Assembly (NCBI GenBank): GCA_037442205.1
Contig: JBBIQS010000035.1
Span: 1-64,000, forward strand
Direction: 5' to 3'
Source: JBBIQS01 sp037442205
GTDB lineage: Bacteria > Myxococcota > Myxococcia > Myxococcales > UBA5297
Length of the DNA stretch: 64,000 nucleotides
The notes below the pieces were generated by a model. It did not search any database and was not told where the DNA came from. It saw only the letters and a list, made by a program, of their open reading frames with translations. Position numbers and translations under genes: made by a program. Below are positions 52,529-60,857 of the stretch, piece by piece (the first letter of the stretch is position 1; each line of letters starts with the position of its first letter).

Positions 52529-52975
52529 GTGCCTAATTTTCCTGCCATGGACTCCAAGCTCGCTCAGCTCTTCTCCCTCGCCTTCGACCGCGGCCCGGCG
52601 CGCGAGGCCAACGCACGCATCCAGGCGGCGCGCGACCAGCTCGCCTCACAGTCGAAGGTCCGCAGCTACGAGCTGCTGGCGCCGGCCGAGCCGACCATGG
52701 AGTGGCTGACGGAGACGGTGCTGCCGCGGCTGGTCTACCACCTCGAGTCGCTCGGGGTGCTGCCGCCGGAGGCGCCAGGGATCTTCCTGTCGCTGTTCGT
52801 GGGCGAGGAGCTGCTGCTGATCCACGCTCGCGACCTGTTCGCCTTCGCCTCCCTGGAGCTGGGGCTAACCGCCCAGCAGATGCTGGACAAGTGGGGCACC
52901 CACGAGCTGCGGGTGCCGATCCGCCCCGAGCCGACCCGCGAGGCGCCGCTCGCCCTGCCCTCGGGCGAGGAGTAG
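52529..52975 (+). CDS. Hypothetical protein
   Basis: 148 residues, mostly helical and acidic (EWLTETVLPRLVYHLESLG, ARDLFAFASLELGLTAQQML). There is no signal peptide, membrane helix or known motif. The start is a GTG at 52529 or an ATG at 52547. The gene is 15 bp after the M23 peptidase and 6 bp before the beta-helix gene, so the three form one operon. I do not recognise the family. Confidence 0.6.
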   Translation: MPNFPAMDSKLAQLFSLAFDRGPAREANARIQAARDQLASQSKVRSYELLAPAEPTMEWLTETVLPRLVYHLESLGVLPPEAPGIFLSLFVGEELLLIHARDLFAFASLELGLTAQQMLDKWGTHELRVPIRPEPTREAPLALPSGEE

Positions 52976-52981
52976 CTGGCG

Positions 52982-54406
52982 ATGGCCGTGGCGACGCTCG
53001 CCGCCCTGCTGCTCGCGGCGGCGCCGTCGCCGCACCGCTGGTTCGTCGATGCCCGCGCCCTGGCGTCCGATGCCGACGGCAGCGCCGCTCGGCCGTTCCG
53101 CCGAGTCGGCCGGGCGCTGGAGAAGGCCGCCGATGGCGACGAAATCGTCCTGAGAACGGGCCTCTACGAGGAGCAGCTGATCCTGGAGCGGCAGTTGACG
53201 CTGAGCGGGCCACCGTCGGCGGTGATCTCGGCTCCCGAGGGCACCGACGCGCTGGTCACGGTGGCGGGAGAGGTCGTCCTGTCCGGCCTGAGCGTGCGCG
53301 GCGGCGAGGTGGGGGTGGTGGTGCGCGGCGGAGCCCGGCTGGAGTCGGTGTCTTTCTCGGGCCAGCGCCAGGTCGGGCTGCGCGCCGAGCGCGGCCACAC
53401 CGAAATCCGGGGCGGACAGATCTCCGCCAGCTTCGCCAAGGGCATCGGTATCGAAGCGCTGCCGTCGGCCGAGCTCGACGTGCGCGGGCTCTCCATCGAT
53501 GGTCCGTTCCGATTCGGGATCCGCGCCCGCGGCGCGCAGCTCTCCGTCGAGGAGGCGCAGATCGAGGGGCCCCAGGTCTCCATTGCCTGTGTGGAAGGCT
53601 GCCGGGGAAGCGTTCGCGGCTCATCGCTCTTCGCCACCGCCCACGGCCGCGGCGCCGGGCTGGTCGTCGGGGGCGCCCGCCTGGCGGCGCAGGACAACCT
53701 GATCTCGCACTTCGAACAGTGCGTGGCGATCAACGCCGGATCCAGCGTGGTGCTTCACGACAACGTCACCGCTTTCTGCAGCCTCGACGGCATCGCCTCG
53801 GTGGCCTCTGAGCTCAGCGCTCGAAACCACATCCACGTCGGCCCTTCCCTCAATGCCGGAATTCAGATCATCGGCGGCCGGGCGACGGTCGACGAGGGGG
53901 TGCTCCTGGCGCCGGGCACCTTCGGAATCGCCATCCGCAACGGGCAGGTGGAGATCCGCGGCACCTGCATCCGCGGCGCCCAGGCCGACCGGGAGGGAGA
54001 CCTCGGCGACGGCGTCTACGCCCACCGGCCCGAGTCGCTGACCGTAGCCGGTGCCCTCCTCGAGTCCAACGCCGGCAGCGGGTTGACGCAGCTGGGAGGA
54101 ACCGCGCGGGCGGTCGGCGTCGAGGTAGTCGGCAGCCGAGGCCCCGGGGTGGTAACGGTACAGGAGGCCAAACTCGAGCTGAGCGGCGTTTCGGTGGCGA
54201 GGAGCGGCGGGCCGGGAGTGCTGGCGCTCAATGGCAGCCAGATTCGTCTGCGCGACGGGCGCTTGCAGGGCAATCGCGACGGCGCGGCGGCGGCCCGCTG
54301 CGACCAGGGCGCGGCCATTCTGGCGGGAGCGTCTCGTCGGCTCGATGAAGCCTGCCTGGAGGTCTCCCGAACGCCCGAGCGGCCCAACGCAGGCGCGGCA
54401 CCCTGA
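52982..54406 (+). CDS. Secreted right-handed beta-helix repeat protein
   Basis: 474 residues. A short hydrophobic start is followed by HRWFVDARALASDADGSAARPFRRVGRALEKAADGDEIVL, the DUF1565/parallel beta-helix opening. The rest consists of about 22-residue rungs (such as GGEVGVVVRGGARLESVSFSG) typical of pectate-lyase-like folds. No catalytic Arg or Asp cluster was confirmed. It likely binds or cleaves a polysaccharide, but the substrate is unknown. Confidence 0.82.
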   Translation: MAVATLAALLLAAAPSPHRWFVDARALASDADGSAARPFRRVGRALEKAADGDEIVLRTGLYEEQLILERQLTLSGPPSAVISAPEGTDALVTVAGEVVLSGLSVRGGEVGVVVRGGARLESVSFSGQRQVGLRAERGHTEIRGGQISASFAKGIGIEALPSAELDVRGLSIDGPFRFGIRARGAQLSVEEAQIEGPQVSIACVEGCRGSVRGSSLFATAHGRGAGLVVGGARLAAQDNLISHFEQCVAINAGSSVVLHDNVTAFCSLDGIASVASELSARNHIHVGPSLNAGIQIIGGRATVDEGVLLAPGTFGIAIRNGQVEIRGTCIRGAQADREGDLGDGVYAHRPESLTVAGALLESNAGSGLTQLGGTARAVGVEVVGSRGPGVVTVQEAKLELSGVSVARSGGPGVLALNGSQIRLRDGRLQGNRDGAAAARCDQGAAILAGASRRLDEACLEVSRTPERPNAGAAP

Positions 54407-54456
54407 CCTTTGGGCGCGGGCGCGCTAGTCCGCCACGGGTCCGGATTCGAGAACCG

Positions 54457-54735
54457 CTACTGGGCGTTGGGATCGCGCGCCTGGCCGCAGTTGATCTTGC
54501 CCTGGGGGGTGTCGAGCAAGTGGCAGTCGCACTTCCCCAGCAGCGCGCTGCAGGTCTGCTGCTCCTGGCTGCTGATGCTGATGCTGTTCTTCTCGTTGGC
54601 CGCGCTGGTCTTGCAGGAGTCAATCTGGGCCTGGGTCGGCAGGCATTCGCAGACCTTCTGCGCGAGGGCCAGGCACGGGTCGGTGCAGCCGGAGAGGCAG
54701 GCGAGCAGTGAGGCGCAGATCAGCAGGGGTTTCAT
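54457..54735 (-). CDS. Small Cys-rich lipoprotein
   Basis: 92 residues from the ATG at 54735. A lipoprotein signal ends at LSGC. The mature protein has Cys residues in DPCLALAQKVCECLP, DSCKTS, TCSALLGKCDCHLL and NCGQ, probably in disulfides. It is convergent with the beta-helix gene. Such short Cys-rich lipoproteins recur in myxobacteria without known function. Confidence 0.6.
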   Translation of the reverse strand: MKPLLICASLLACLSGCTDPCLALAQKVCECLPTQAQIDSCKTSAANEKNSISISSQEQQTCSALLGKCDCHLLDTPQGKINCGQARDPNAQ

Positions 54736-54880
54736 AGGGGGCGCGATTCTGGCCTCCGCAGCCGCCCGGCGCAAGTCCCAAGCGACCGCCCGCATCCTTT
54801 GGCGGCCCCTCGCCCAGCCGGAGCCCTGCCGGGCGCAGGGCAGAGATGCGTGGCGAGGCGGCTCCTAGTAGCATCCCCGC

Positions 54881-57430
54881 GTGAGCGAGAAAGGCCCGGG
54901 CGGCTCCCAGTCGCGCCGGCACGCCCAGAGACTCTGGTGGTCTGCCGAGGCCGGCGTCGGCCTGTTGCTCCTCTTCTGCCCGCTGGCCATCTCCACCGTC
55001 CACCCCTGGGCCATCGCCACCGCCGCCGCGCTGTCGCTGGCCACGCTGTGCCTGACCGCCTGGGCCACCGTGGCCGGCCGCGAGCGCTTCTCACTGCCGG
55101 CGCCCGGCGCCGCCTTCGCCGCCGCCACCGCGGTCATCGCCTTCCAGCTGCTGCCGCTGCCGCCCTCGCTGTTGGGCCTGCTCGACTCGCACACCCGCGA
55201 GCTCTTCGACTTCGTGCTGGCGCCGATGGGCCGCTATCCGGCGTGGCGCCCGCTGTCGCTCGACCCACCGGCCACCGCCCGCGAGCTGGCCAAGGCCCTG
55301 ACCGCGCTGTCCACATTCCTGGCCGCCGCCCAGGTCGGCCGCTCGCGACGGGCCCGCGCGCGGATGCTCGGACTGCTGGGGATCTCGGCGACGCTGGTGG
55401 CGGTCATCGGCTTCGGCCACGCGCTGGTGGGCGCCAGCTCGCTCTTCGGCCTGTTCAGCTACTCCTTCGCCGCCCCTCCCTTCCTGACCACCTTCGGCAA
55501 CCCCAACCACCTGGCCAGCTTCCTGGCGCTGGGGGCGACCGCGCTGCTGGGCAAGGTGCTGTCGGTGCGCGATCGGCGAGTCGCCACCGCCTGGGCCTTC
55601 GCCTACCTGGCCTCGGGCGTGGGCGTGCTGCTGACCCTCTCCCGCGGCGGGATCGTCGCCTTCCTGGCGGCGCAGCTGATGCTGGCGGTGGCGGTGCACT
55701 TCGCCCGCGAGAGCGAGCGCACCGGCACGCCGCTGCGGGCCCGCAGCCTGCTGGTTCCGGCCGGGGCCACGCTGGTGGTAGCGGTCTCGGCCTACCTGGC
55801 TTGGGATGCGCTGGCCGCCGAGTGGGCCAGCGCCGATTCCCTCGACAAGGTCCGCGCCTCCAAGCTGTCGATGTGGCCGGGCTTCGTCCCGGTGGTCCTG
55901 GCCCACCCGCTCTTCGGGGTCGGCCGCGGCGCCTTCGAGGCGGCCTACCAGGCCTTCCAGGATCCCGCCGCTTACGTCACCTTCACCCATCCCGAGAGCC
56001 TGATCTTCCAGTGGATCTGCGAGCTGGGGCTGCCCGCCGGGCTGCTGCTGTTGGCGGCCAGCGCCTGGGCACTGTGGAACGGGCTGCGCCGCTCGGCGGG
56101 CGAGGTGGAGCGGCTGGCGTGCGCCTTCGGAGTAGCGGCGGTGGCGCTGCACGAGTTGGTGGACTTCGGGCTCGAGCTGGGAGGGCTGGCCATTCCGGCG
56201 ACCGTGGCCTTTGCGCTGCTGGTCTCGCGCCGCAGCGGCGGCCTCAGCTTCCGTACTCGCTGGGCGCTGCTGCTTCCCGCCGCCGCCGCGGTGGCGATGG
56301 GCGCCAGCCTGTGGATGTCCCTGCACTCGCTGCGGCGCGACGGCGAGGAGCTGGCGGCGCTCTCCCAGACCGCCTCGGCCGAGGAGCTGTCGAAGGCGGT
56401 GGAGGCCGCGGCCGAGCGGCACCCGGCCGACTATTACCCTCATCTGCTGGCCGCCCGCGCCTGGTCGCAGGAGAAGCCACTGCGTCCGGAGCGCGTGGTC
56501 AGCTTCGCCAACCGGGCGATGTACCTCAACCCGGCCCAGAGCCAGCCCCACCTTCTCGCCGCCCGGGCGCTGCGGGCCACTGGCCACCTGTCGCAAGCGG
56601 CGATCGAGTACCGCCTGGCCTTCGAGCGCGGGGAGACCAGCGTGGTGGGCGAGGTGGCCAGGGTCTTCAAGACTCCCGAGCAGATGCTCTCGGCGATGCC
56701 GCAGACTCCCAATGGCCGGGCATCTCTGGCCGACACCCTCATCAATCGCGGCAAGCTGGATGAAGCGGAGGCAGTGGCCCGCGAGTCGCTCGCCGAAGGC
56801 GAGAACGTCCCAGCCATCCAGCGGCTGGCGCGGGTGGCGCTCCTGCGCAAGCAGCCCGACGAGGCCCTGAAGCTGGCGGAGCGGGTGGATGCGCTGGCCG
56901 CCGATCAGCCCTGGGGGATCAACCTCCGGGTCGAGGCGCTGCTGATGAGGGGCGAGCTTCCCAAGGCCATCGAGCTGCTCGAGGGCGAGGGGCTGAGGCG
57001 CTTCCCGATCAACGGCGAGCTGGTGTTGTCGCTGGCCGGGCTCAAGCTGCAGCAGGGCGACACCAAGGGCTGCCGGGAGGCGCTGCGACGGCTGCCGGCG
57101 GCGCTGGACGTGGGGCTGCGGGTGCGAATGCTGGGGCTCGAGTCGGCTGCCTCCGAGCGCGACGGGCAGGGCTCCAAGGCGATGGCGTCGATGCGCTCGG
57201 CGGTGACGCTCAATCCGCGCGATCCCAACCTGCACTGGCTCAATGCGGCGTTGCTGGAGCGGCAGGGCCGGTTCGACCAGGCGATCCGCGAGGCGGAAGA
57301 GGCGGCATCCCTCGCCGAAGGGTATCGGCCGCACGCCCAGAAGCTTCGCGAGCGGGTCGAGGCCCGCAAGAAGCAAGTCGAGGAGATGGAGCGCTGGCGG
57401 GCGGTCGAGGGCAAGGGAGAGGAGAACTGA
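54881..57430 (+). CDS. O-antigen ligase/polymerase-like membrane protein with C-terminal TPR repeats
   Basis: 849 residues from a GTG. The first 460 residues hold about 11 membrane helices, with Wzy/WaaL features: TTFGNPNHLASFLAL, LTLSRGGIVAFLAA and a large loop after HPLFGVGRGAFEAAYQ that ends in conserved HPESLIFQW. The C-terminal 380 residues form tetratricopeptide-like helices (AEAVARESLAEGENVPAIQRLARVALLR). This fusion is common in bacteria that export polysaccharide. It probably joins or polymerises sugar units on the periplasmic face. The WecB homolog at 62557 could supply a precursor. Confidence 0.85.
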   Translation: MSEKGPGGSQSRRHAQRLWWSAEAGVGLLLLFCPLAISTVHPWAIATAAALSLATLCLTAWATVAGRERFSLPAPGAAFAAATAVIAFQLLPLPPSLLGLLDSHTRELFDFVLAPMGRYPAWRPLSLDPPATARELAKALTALSTFLAAAQVGRSRRARARMLGLLGISATLVAVIGFGHALVGASSLFGLFSYSFAAPPFLTTFGNPNHLASFLALGATALLGKVLSVRDRRVATAWAFAYLASGVGVLLTLSRGGIVAFLAAQLMLAVAVHFARESERTGTPLRARSLLVPAGATLVVAVSAYLAWDALAAEWASADSLDKVRASKLSMWPGFVPVVLAHPLFGVGRGAFEAAYQAFQDPAAYVTFTHPESLIFQWICELGLPAGLLLLAASAWALWNGLRRSAGEVERLACAFGVAAVALHELVDFGLELGGLAIPATVAFALLVSRRSGGLSFRTRWALLLPAAAAVAMGASLWMSLHSLRRDGEELAALSQTASAEELSKAVEAAAERHPADYYPHLLAARAWSQEKPLRPERVVSFANRAMYLNPAQSQPHLLAARALRATGHLSQAAIEYRLAFERGETSVVGEVARVFKTPEQMLSAMPQTPNGRASLADTLINRGKLDEAEAVARESLAEGENVPAIQRLARVALLRKQPDEALKLAERVDALAADQPWGINLRVEALLMRGELPKAIELLEGEGLRRFPINGELVLSLAGLKLQQGDTKGCREALRRLPAALDVGLRVRMLGLESAASERDGQGSKAMASMRSAVTLNPRDPNLHWLNAALLERQGRFDQAIREAEEAASLAEGYRPHAQKLRERVEARKKQVEEMERWRAVEGKGEEN

Positions 57431-57434
57431 CTCC

Positions 57435-58574
57435 TCAGGAGCCGCAGTCCTGCTTGGCCCACCTGGCCGCGAGCGATTCGACCGAGCGGAAGAGCCTGAT
57501 GCCCTCGGGATAGGTCCCCAGCTTTCCCTGCCTGGCCAGGATCCCGAAGTAGCGGTTGTCGAAGTCGATGAAGGGGTAGGCCCCGTAGGCCCCCGGGCTC
57601 GAGTTGCGGTGGCCGGCGCCGCAGTTGAACGAGCCCGGCTGCTTGGCCGAGGGGCACTCGAGCCAGTTGCCGAAGCCATACGCCCAGTCTTCGCCGATTC
57701 CCACGGTGTTCGTTGGGCCGCCTCCGAGGGTCGGAGAGAAGCCGACCGTGGCCGCCCCGCGCTGGTTGCCAAGCAGCGCCGTGCGGCTGGCGGGGATCAG
57801 CACCTGGCCGAAGTAAAGCGCCCGCAGGAATCCCAGGTACTCGGCCCCGGTCCAGGTCATCCCGCCGGCCAGGCGGGGTTTGTCGAGTGCGGGGAGGTTG
57901 AACGACGAGGTCGGGAAGAGCCCGGTCCTGGCCTTGAAGGCGTCGAAGATCTCGGTCCAGCCGGGCGCACCCTTGGCGGTGACCGCCATCTGCCCGGCGA
58001 TCTGCAGGTGGCTGCCGGCGTAGTAGAACTCGCTCCCCGCCGGAGCGACGCCCTTGGCCAGATTGTCGCTGTAGATGGTCTCCACGCAGCTCTGGAAGGT
58101 GCCGAGCAGGTTCTTCCCGGTGATGCACAGCGGCTCTTCCGAGAATCCCGAGGTGAAGCTCAGCAGATCGCGCAGGGTCACTGAGCTCTCGCCGGTCCAG
58201 AAGCTCGAGAGAACGTCATGAGGCGTGGAGTCGAGCGACAAGATTCCCTGATCGACCAGGTCCATGATCACCGTCGCCGCCACCCACTTCGAGGTCGAGG
58301 CCGACTCATACCGAGTGTCGGGGGTCGAGCCCGCGCGGGAGTAGGTGAACCTGCGGCCATCTTCGGCCTCGAGGAGCAGCGTGCAGGCGGGCTCGGTGCT
58401 GATGCTGGTGTCGGCGGCGGCGGAGTCGAGTGCCTCCGCCATCTGCCTCTCGAGAGAGGCGCAGGCCCCGCCGTCGGAGCTGCCGGTCCAGCCGGAGTCG
58501 ACAGGATCGGAATGGCGAGCGCCGGAGCAGGCGGCGAGCGCCAACACCACTGCTGCGATGGAAGTTCGGTCCAT
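57435..58574 (-). CDS. Serine hydrolase of the beta-lactamase/D-Ala peptidase family
   Basis: 379 residues. A lipoprotein signal ends at LAAC, followed by SDGGAC. The nucleophile motif SxxK is STSK (Ser93, Lys96) in ESASTSKWVAA. The second motif is YAG (FYYAGSHLQ). The third is uncertain, possibly HRN (GAGHRNSS). The fold is the class C/esterase type. It is probably a periplasmic esterase, peptidase or amidase rather than an antibiotic resistance enzyme. Convergent with the O-antigen ligase gene across 4 bp. Confidence 0.82.
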   Translation of the reverse strand: MDRTSIAAVVLALAACSGARHSDPVDSGWTGSSDGGACASLERQMAEALDSAAADTSISTEPACTLLLEAEDGRRFTYSRAGSTPDTRYESASTSKWVAATVIMDLVDQGILSLDSTPHDVLSSFWTGESSVTLRDLLSFTSGFSEEPLCITGKNLLGTFQSCVETIYSDNLAKGVAPAGSEFYYAGSHLQIAGQMAVTAKGAPGWTEIFDAFKARTGLFPTSSFNLPALDKPRLAGGMTWTGAEYLGFLRALYFGQVLIPASRTALLGNQRGAATVGFSPTLGGGPTNTVGIGEDWAYGFGNWLECPSAKQPGSFNCGAGHRNSSPGAYGAYPFIDFDNRYFGILARQGKLGTYPEGIRLFRSVESLAARWAKQDCGS

Positions 58575-58603
58575 GGACGTTGAACCCAGGCCCGGCTGAA
58601 AGG

Positions 58604-59650
58604 TTAGCGACCGCGCGCTTCTGCCTGCGAGACGCTCGGGCCAGGCAGTACCGCCGCGCCCGCGCCATCGAAGAACGCCCGCATGTCCTCCGGCAGCGGC
58701 GCCTCGAGCTTCATCGCCCGTCCGTCTCCCGGGTGAGGAAACACCACCTCGGCGGCGTGGAGGGCGTGCCGCGGCAGCCGCAAAGAGGCGTGGTCCTCGG
58801 CGGTGAGCGCCTTCTCGGTGAAGCGCACGAAGATGGTCTCGTCGCGCCCGTAGATCTTGTCGCCCACGATCGGCAGCCCCACCGCCGCCAGGTGCGCGCG
58901 GATCTGGTGCTGCCGGCCGGTCAGCGGCTCGCAGCGCACCAGCGCGAACTTCTCCCCGCCGAGGGTGCGCCGCTCCAGCACCCTGAACAGCGTCTGCGAG
59001 GGCTTGCCCGCCTGCCTGTCGATGACGACGCGGATGCGCACCGTCTCACCCCCGACCGCCAGCGGCAGATCGACCTCGAACTCATCTTTCTCGGGCCAGC
59101 CCTCCACCAGCGCCAGGTAGGCCTTGCGCACATCCCCGCGCGCGAACGCCAGCTTGAGCGCCCGGGTCGCCTTGGGATTCGTGCCGCACAGCACCAGCCC
59201 GCTGGTTTCGCGGTCCAGCCGATGGGCCGGGTCCGGCTTCTGCCCCGGCATGGCCAGTGCCCTCGCCAGCGTCACCAGCGTCCCGGTCAGATAGCGGGCG
59301 CTGGGGTGCATCGGCAGCCCGGCCGGCTTGTCCACCGCCAGCAGGTCGTCGTCCCGGTAGATCACCGGCAGGTGCTTGGGCGTCTCCGGCTCCGGCTCGC
59401 GGCGGCGCCGCAGGGTCAGCACCATCCCCGGGACCACCAGCGTCGCCGGCTTCACTGGCCGGTCCGCCAGCTCGCCCTTGCGGATGATCGCCTGGGCCTT
59501 GGCCCGCGACAGCCGGCGGATCTTGGCGCACAGGTAGCGGTCGAGCCGCCAGCCCCGGTAGTTCTGCTCGACTACGAAGCGGACGGTCTGCAGATCGCCC
59601 GGCTCCTCGGCTGCCTGTTCGTGCTCGATCTCGCTCTGTTCTTCCAACAC
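58604..59650 (-). CDS. RluA-family pseudouridine synthase
   Basis: 348 residues. An N-terminal S4-like RNA-binding segment (LDRYLCAKIRRLSRAKAQAIIRKGE) precedes the catalytic domain with HRLDRETSGLVL, where Asp146 is the nucleophile. It also has VIYRDDDLLAVDKPAGLPMHP and LTGRQHQIRAHLAAVGLPIVGDKIYG. The enzyme makes pseudouridine in rRNA or tRNA. It cannot be placed as RluC or RluD on sequence alone. Its C-terminus (after DMRAFFDGAGAAV) is short. Confidence 0.93.
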   Translation of the reverse strand: MLEEQSEIEHEQAAEEPGDLQTVRFVVEQNYRGWRLDRYLCAKIRRLSRAKAQAIIRKGELADRPVKPATLVVPGMVLTLRRRREPEPETPKHLPVIYRDDDLLAVDKPAGLPMHPSARYLTGTLVTLARALAMPGQKPDPAHRLDRETSGLVLCGTNPKATRALKLAFARGDVRKAYLALVEGWPEKDEFEVDLPLAVGGETVRIRVVIDRQAGKPSQTLFRVLERRTLGGEKFALVRCEPLTGRQHQIRAHLAAVGLPIVGDKIYGRDETIFVRFTEKALTAEDHASLRLPRHALHAAEVVFPHPGDGRAMKLEAPLPEDMRAFFDGAGAAVLPGPSVSQAEARGR

Positions 59651-59751
59651 TTCCGAGCCCTTCGCTCCGCTCTCGCGCGCCCCTGAACCGGAGAGCGATT
59701 CGCGCCGAGTGTCTGTTAAGATACCTCTCTTTCTACCCGGAGGACGGCTCC

Positions 59752-60825
59752 ATGCAGCGCAGCCTCGCGCTCACCCTCATGCTCCTGGCCTCGACCGCCA
59801 GCGCCGAGAAGCTCAAGCTCGCGGTCCTCGACCCGTGGGCGCCGCCCAACCTGTCGGGCATCGCGGTCAAGGTGGGCCAGGACATCCTCGCCGCCGCCCG
59901 CAAAGAGCCGGACTACGAGGTCCTCGACCCCGCCACCGTCGAGCGCGCGCTGGGCACCGAGGCCCTCCACAGCCTGCAGGCCTGCCTCGGCAAGATGGTC
60001 TGCGTCACCAGCCACTCGGGCAACCTGCAGGCCGATCGCCTGGTCGTCGGGCTGCTCGACCGCAACGAGAACAGCTACCTGGTCAAGCTGCAGCTGATCG
60101 ACCTCAAGACCAAGAGCGTGATCTCCTCGATCGACCGCTCGATCCTCATCGCCTCGCGACGGCTGCAGGCCGACGTCTCGGCGGCCATCCCGCGGCTGCT
60201 CGAGGGCAAGGCCGAGGCCAAGGGCACCCTGTCCATCGCCACCAGCTCCCCGGGCGCCGCCCTGGTCCTGGACGGCGAGCCCGCCGGCAAGACGCCCCTC
60301 ACCCTCGAGGTCAAGCCCGGCAAGCACACCGTCAAGGTCACCAAGGCCAACTTCCTTCCGGTCGAGCGCTTCGTGACCGTCGAGGCCGGGGCCACCGAGC
60401 AGGTGTCGCTGCTGATGACCCCGGTCCCGGGCAGCCGCCCCGAGGACGAGCTGATGGCGGCCAAGAAGCAGGAGAAGCAGGAAGGGATGGGCGGGATCTC
60501 CATTCCCGCCGGCAGCTGGATCCTGGCCGGCGGCGCGGTGCTGGCCGGCGGCGCCAGCGTCTACTTCGGGTTGCACGCCAGCGCGCTGCAGGGCAAGGCC
60601 GGCGATCAGTCCGGCGGCAACTGGTCCATCAGCCGCGCCGAGGCCCTCGACGGCAAGCGCAGCGCGATGATCGCCAACCTGGGGATCGGGGTGGCCTCGG
60701 CGGCGGCGCTGGGCGCGGTGGTCTACGCCCTCCTGGCGCCTTCCGAGCCTGCCAAGCCCGCCGCGCCCGCGGTGTTGCTGCCAGTCCCCGGTGGCGCCGC
60801 CGTAGCTCTCTCCGGCTCCTTCTGA
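59752..60825 (+). CDS. PEGA-domain secreted protein with CsgG/TolB-like N-domain
   Basis: 357 residues with a signal peptide (ending ASA). The N-terminal domain (LKLAVLDPWAPPN...DYEVLDPATVERAL, ADRLVVGLL) resembles the domain in the protein at 10628. A PEGA domain follows (TLSIATSSPGAALVLDGEPAGKTPLTLEVKPGKHTVKV). A C-terminal pair of hydrophobic segments follows (GSWILAGGAVLAGGASVYFG; LGIGVASAAALGAVVYALLA). PEGA domains occur in surface-layer proteins. GGAGGACGG precedes the ATG, and a TTAAGATA box at about 59716-59723 may be a -10 element. It is probably expressed with the following repeat lipoprotein. Confidence 0.8.
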   Translation: MQRSLALTLMLLASTASAEKLKLAVLDPWAPPNLSGIAVKVGQDILAAARKEPDYEVLDPATVERALGTEALHSLQACLGKMVCVTSHSGNLQADRLVVGLLDRNENSYLVKLQLIDLKTKSVISSIDRSILIASRRLQADVSAAIPRLLEGKAEAKGTLSIATSSPGAALVLDGEPAGKTPLTLEVKPGKHTVKVTKANFLPVERFVTVEAGATEQVSLLMTPVPGSRPEDELMAAKKQEKQEGMGGISIPAGSWILAGGAVLAGGASVYFGLHASALQGKAGDQSGGNWSISRAEALDGKRSAMIANLGIGVASAAALGAVVYALLAPSEPAKPAAPAVLLPVPGGAAVALSGSF

Positions 60826-60857
60826 TCCAAGACCCTCTCGCTCGCACGGGTGAATCC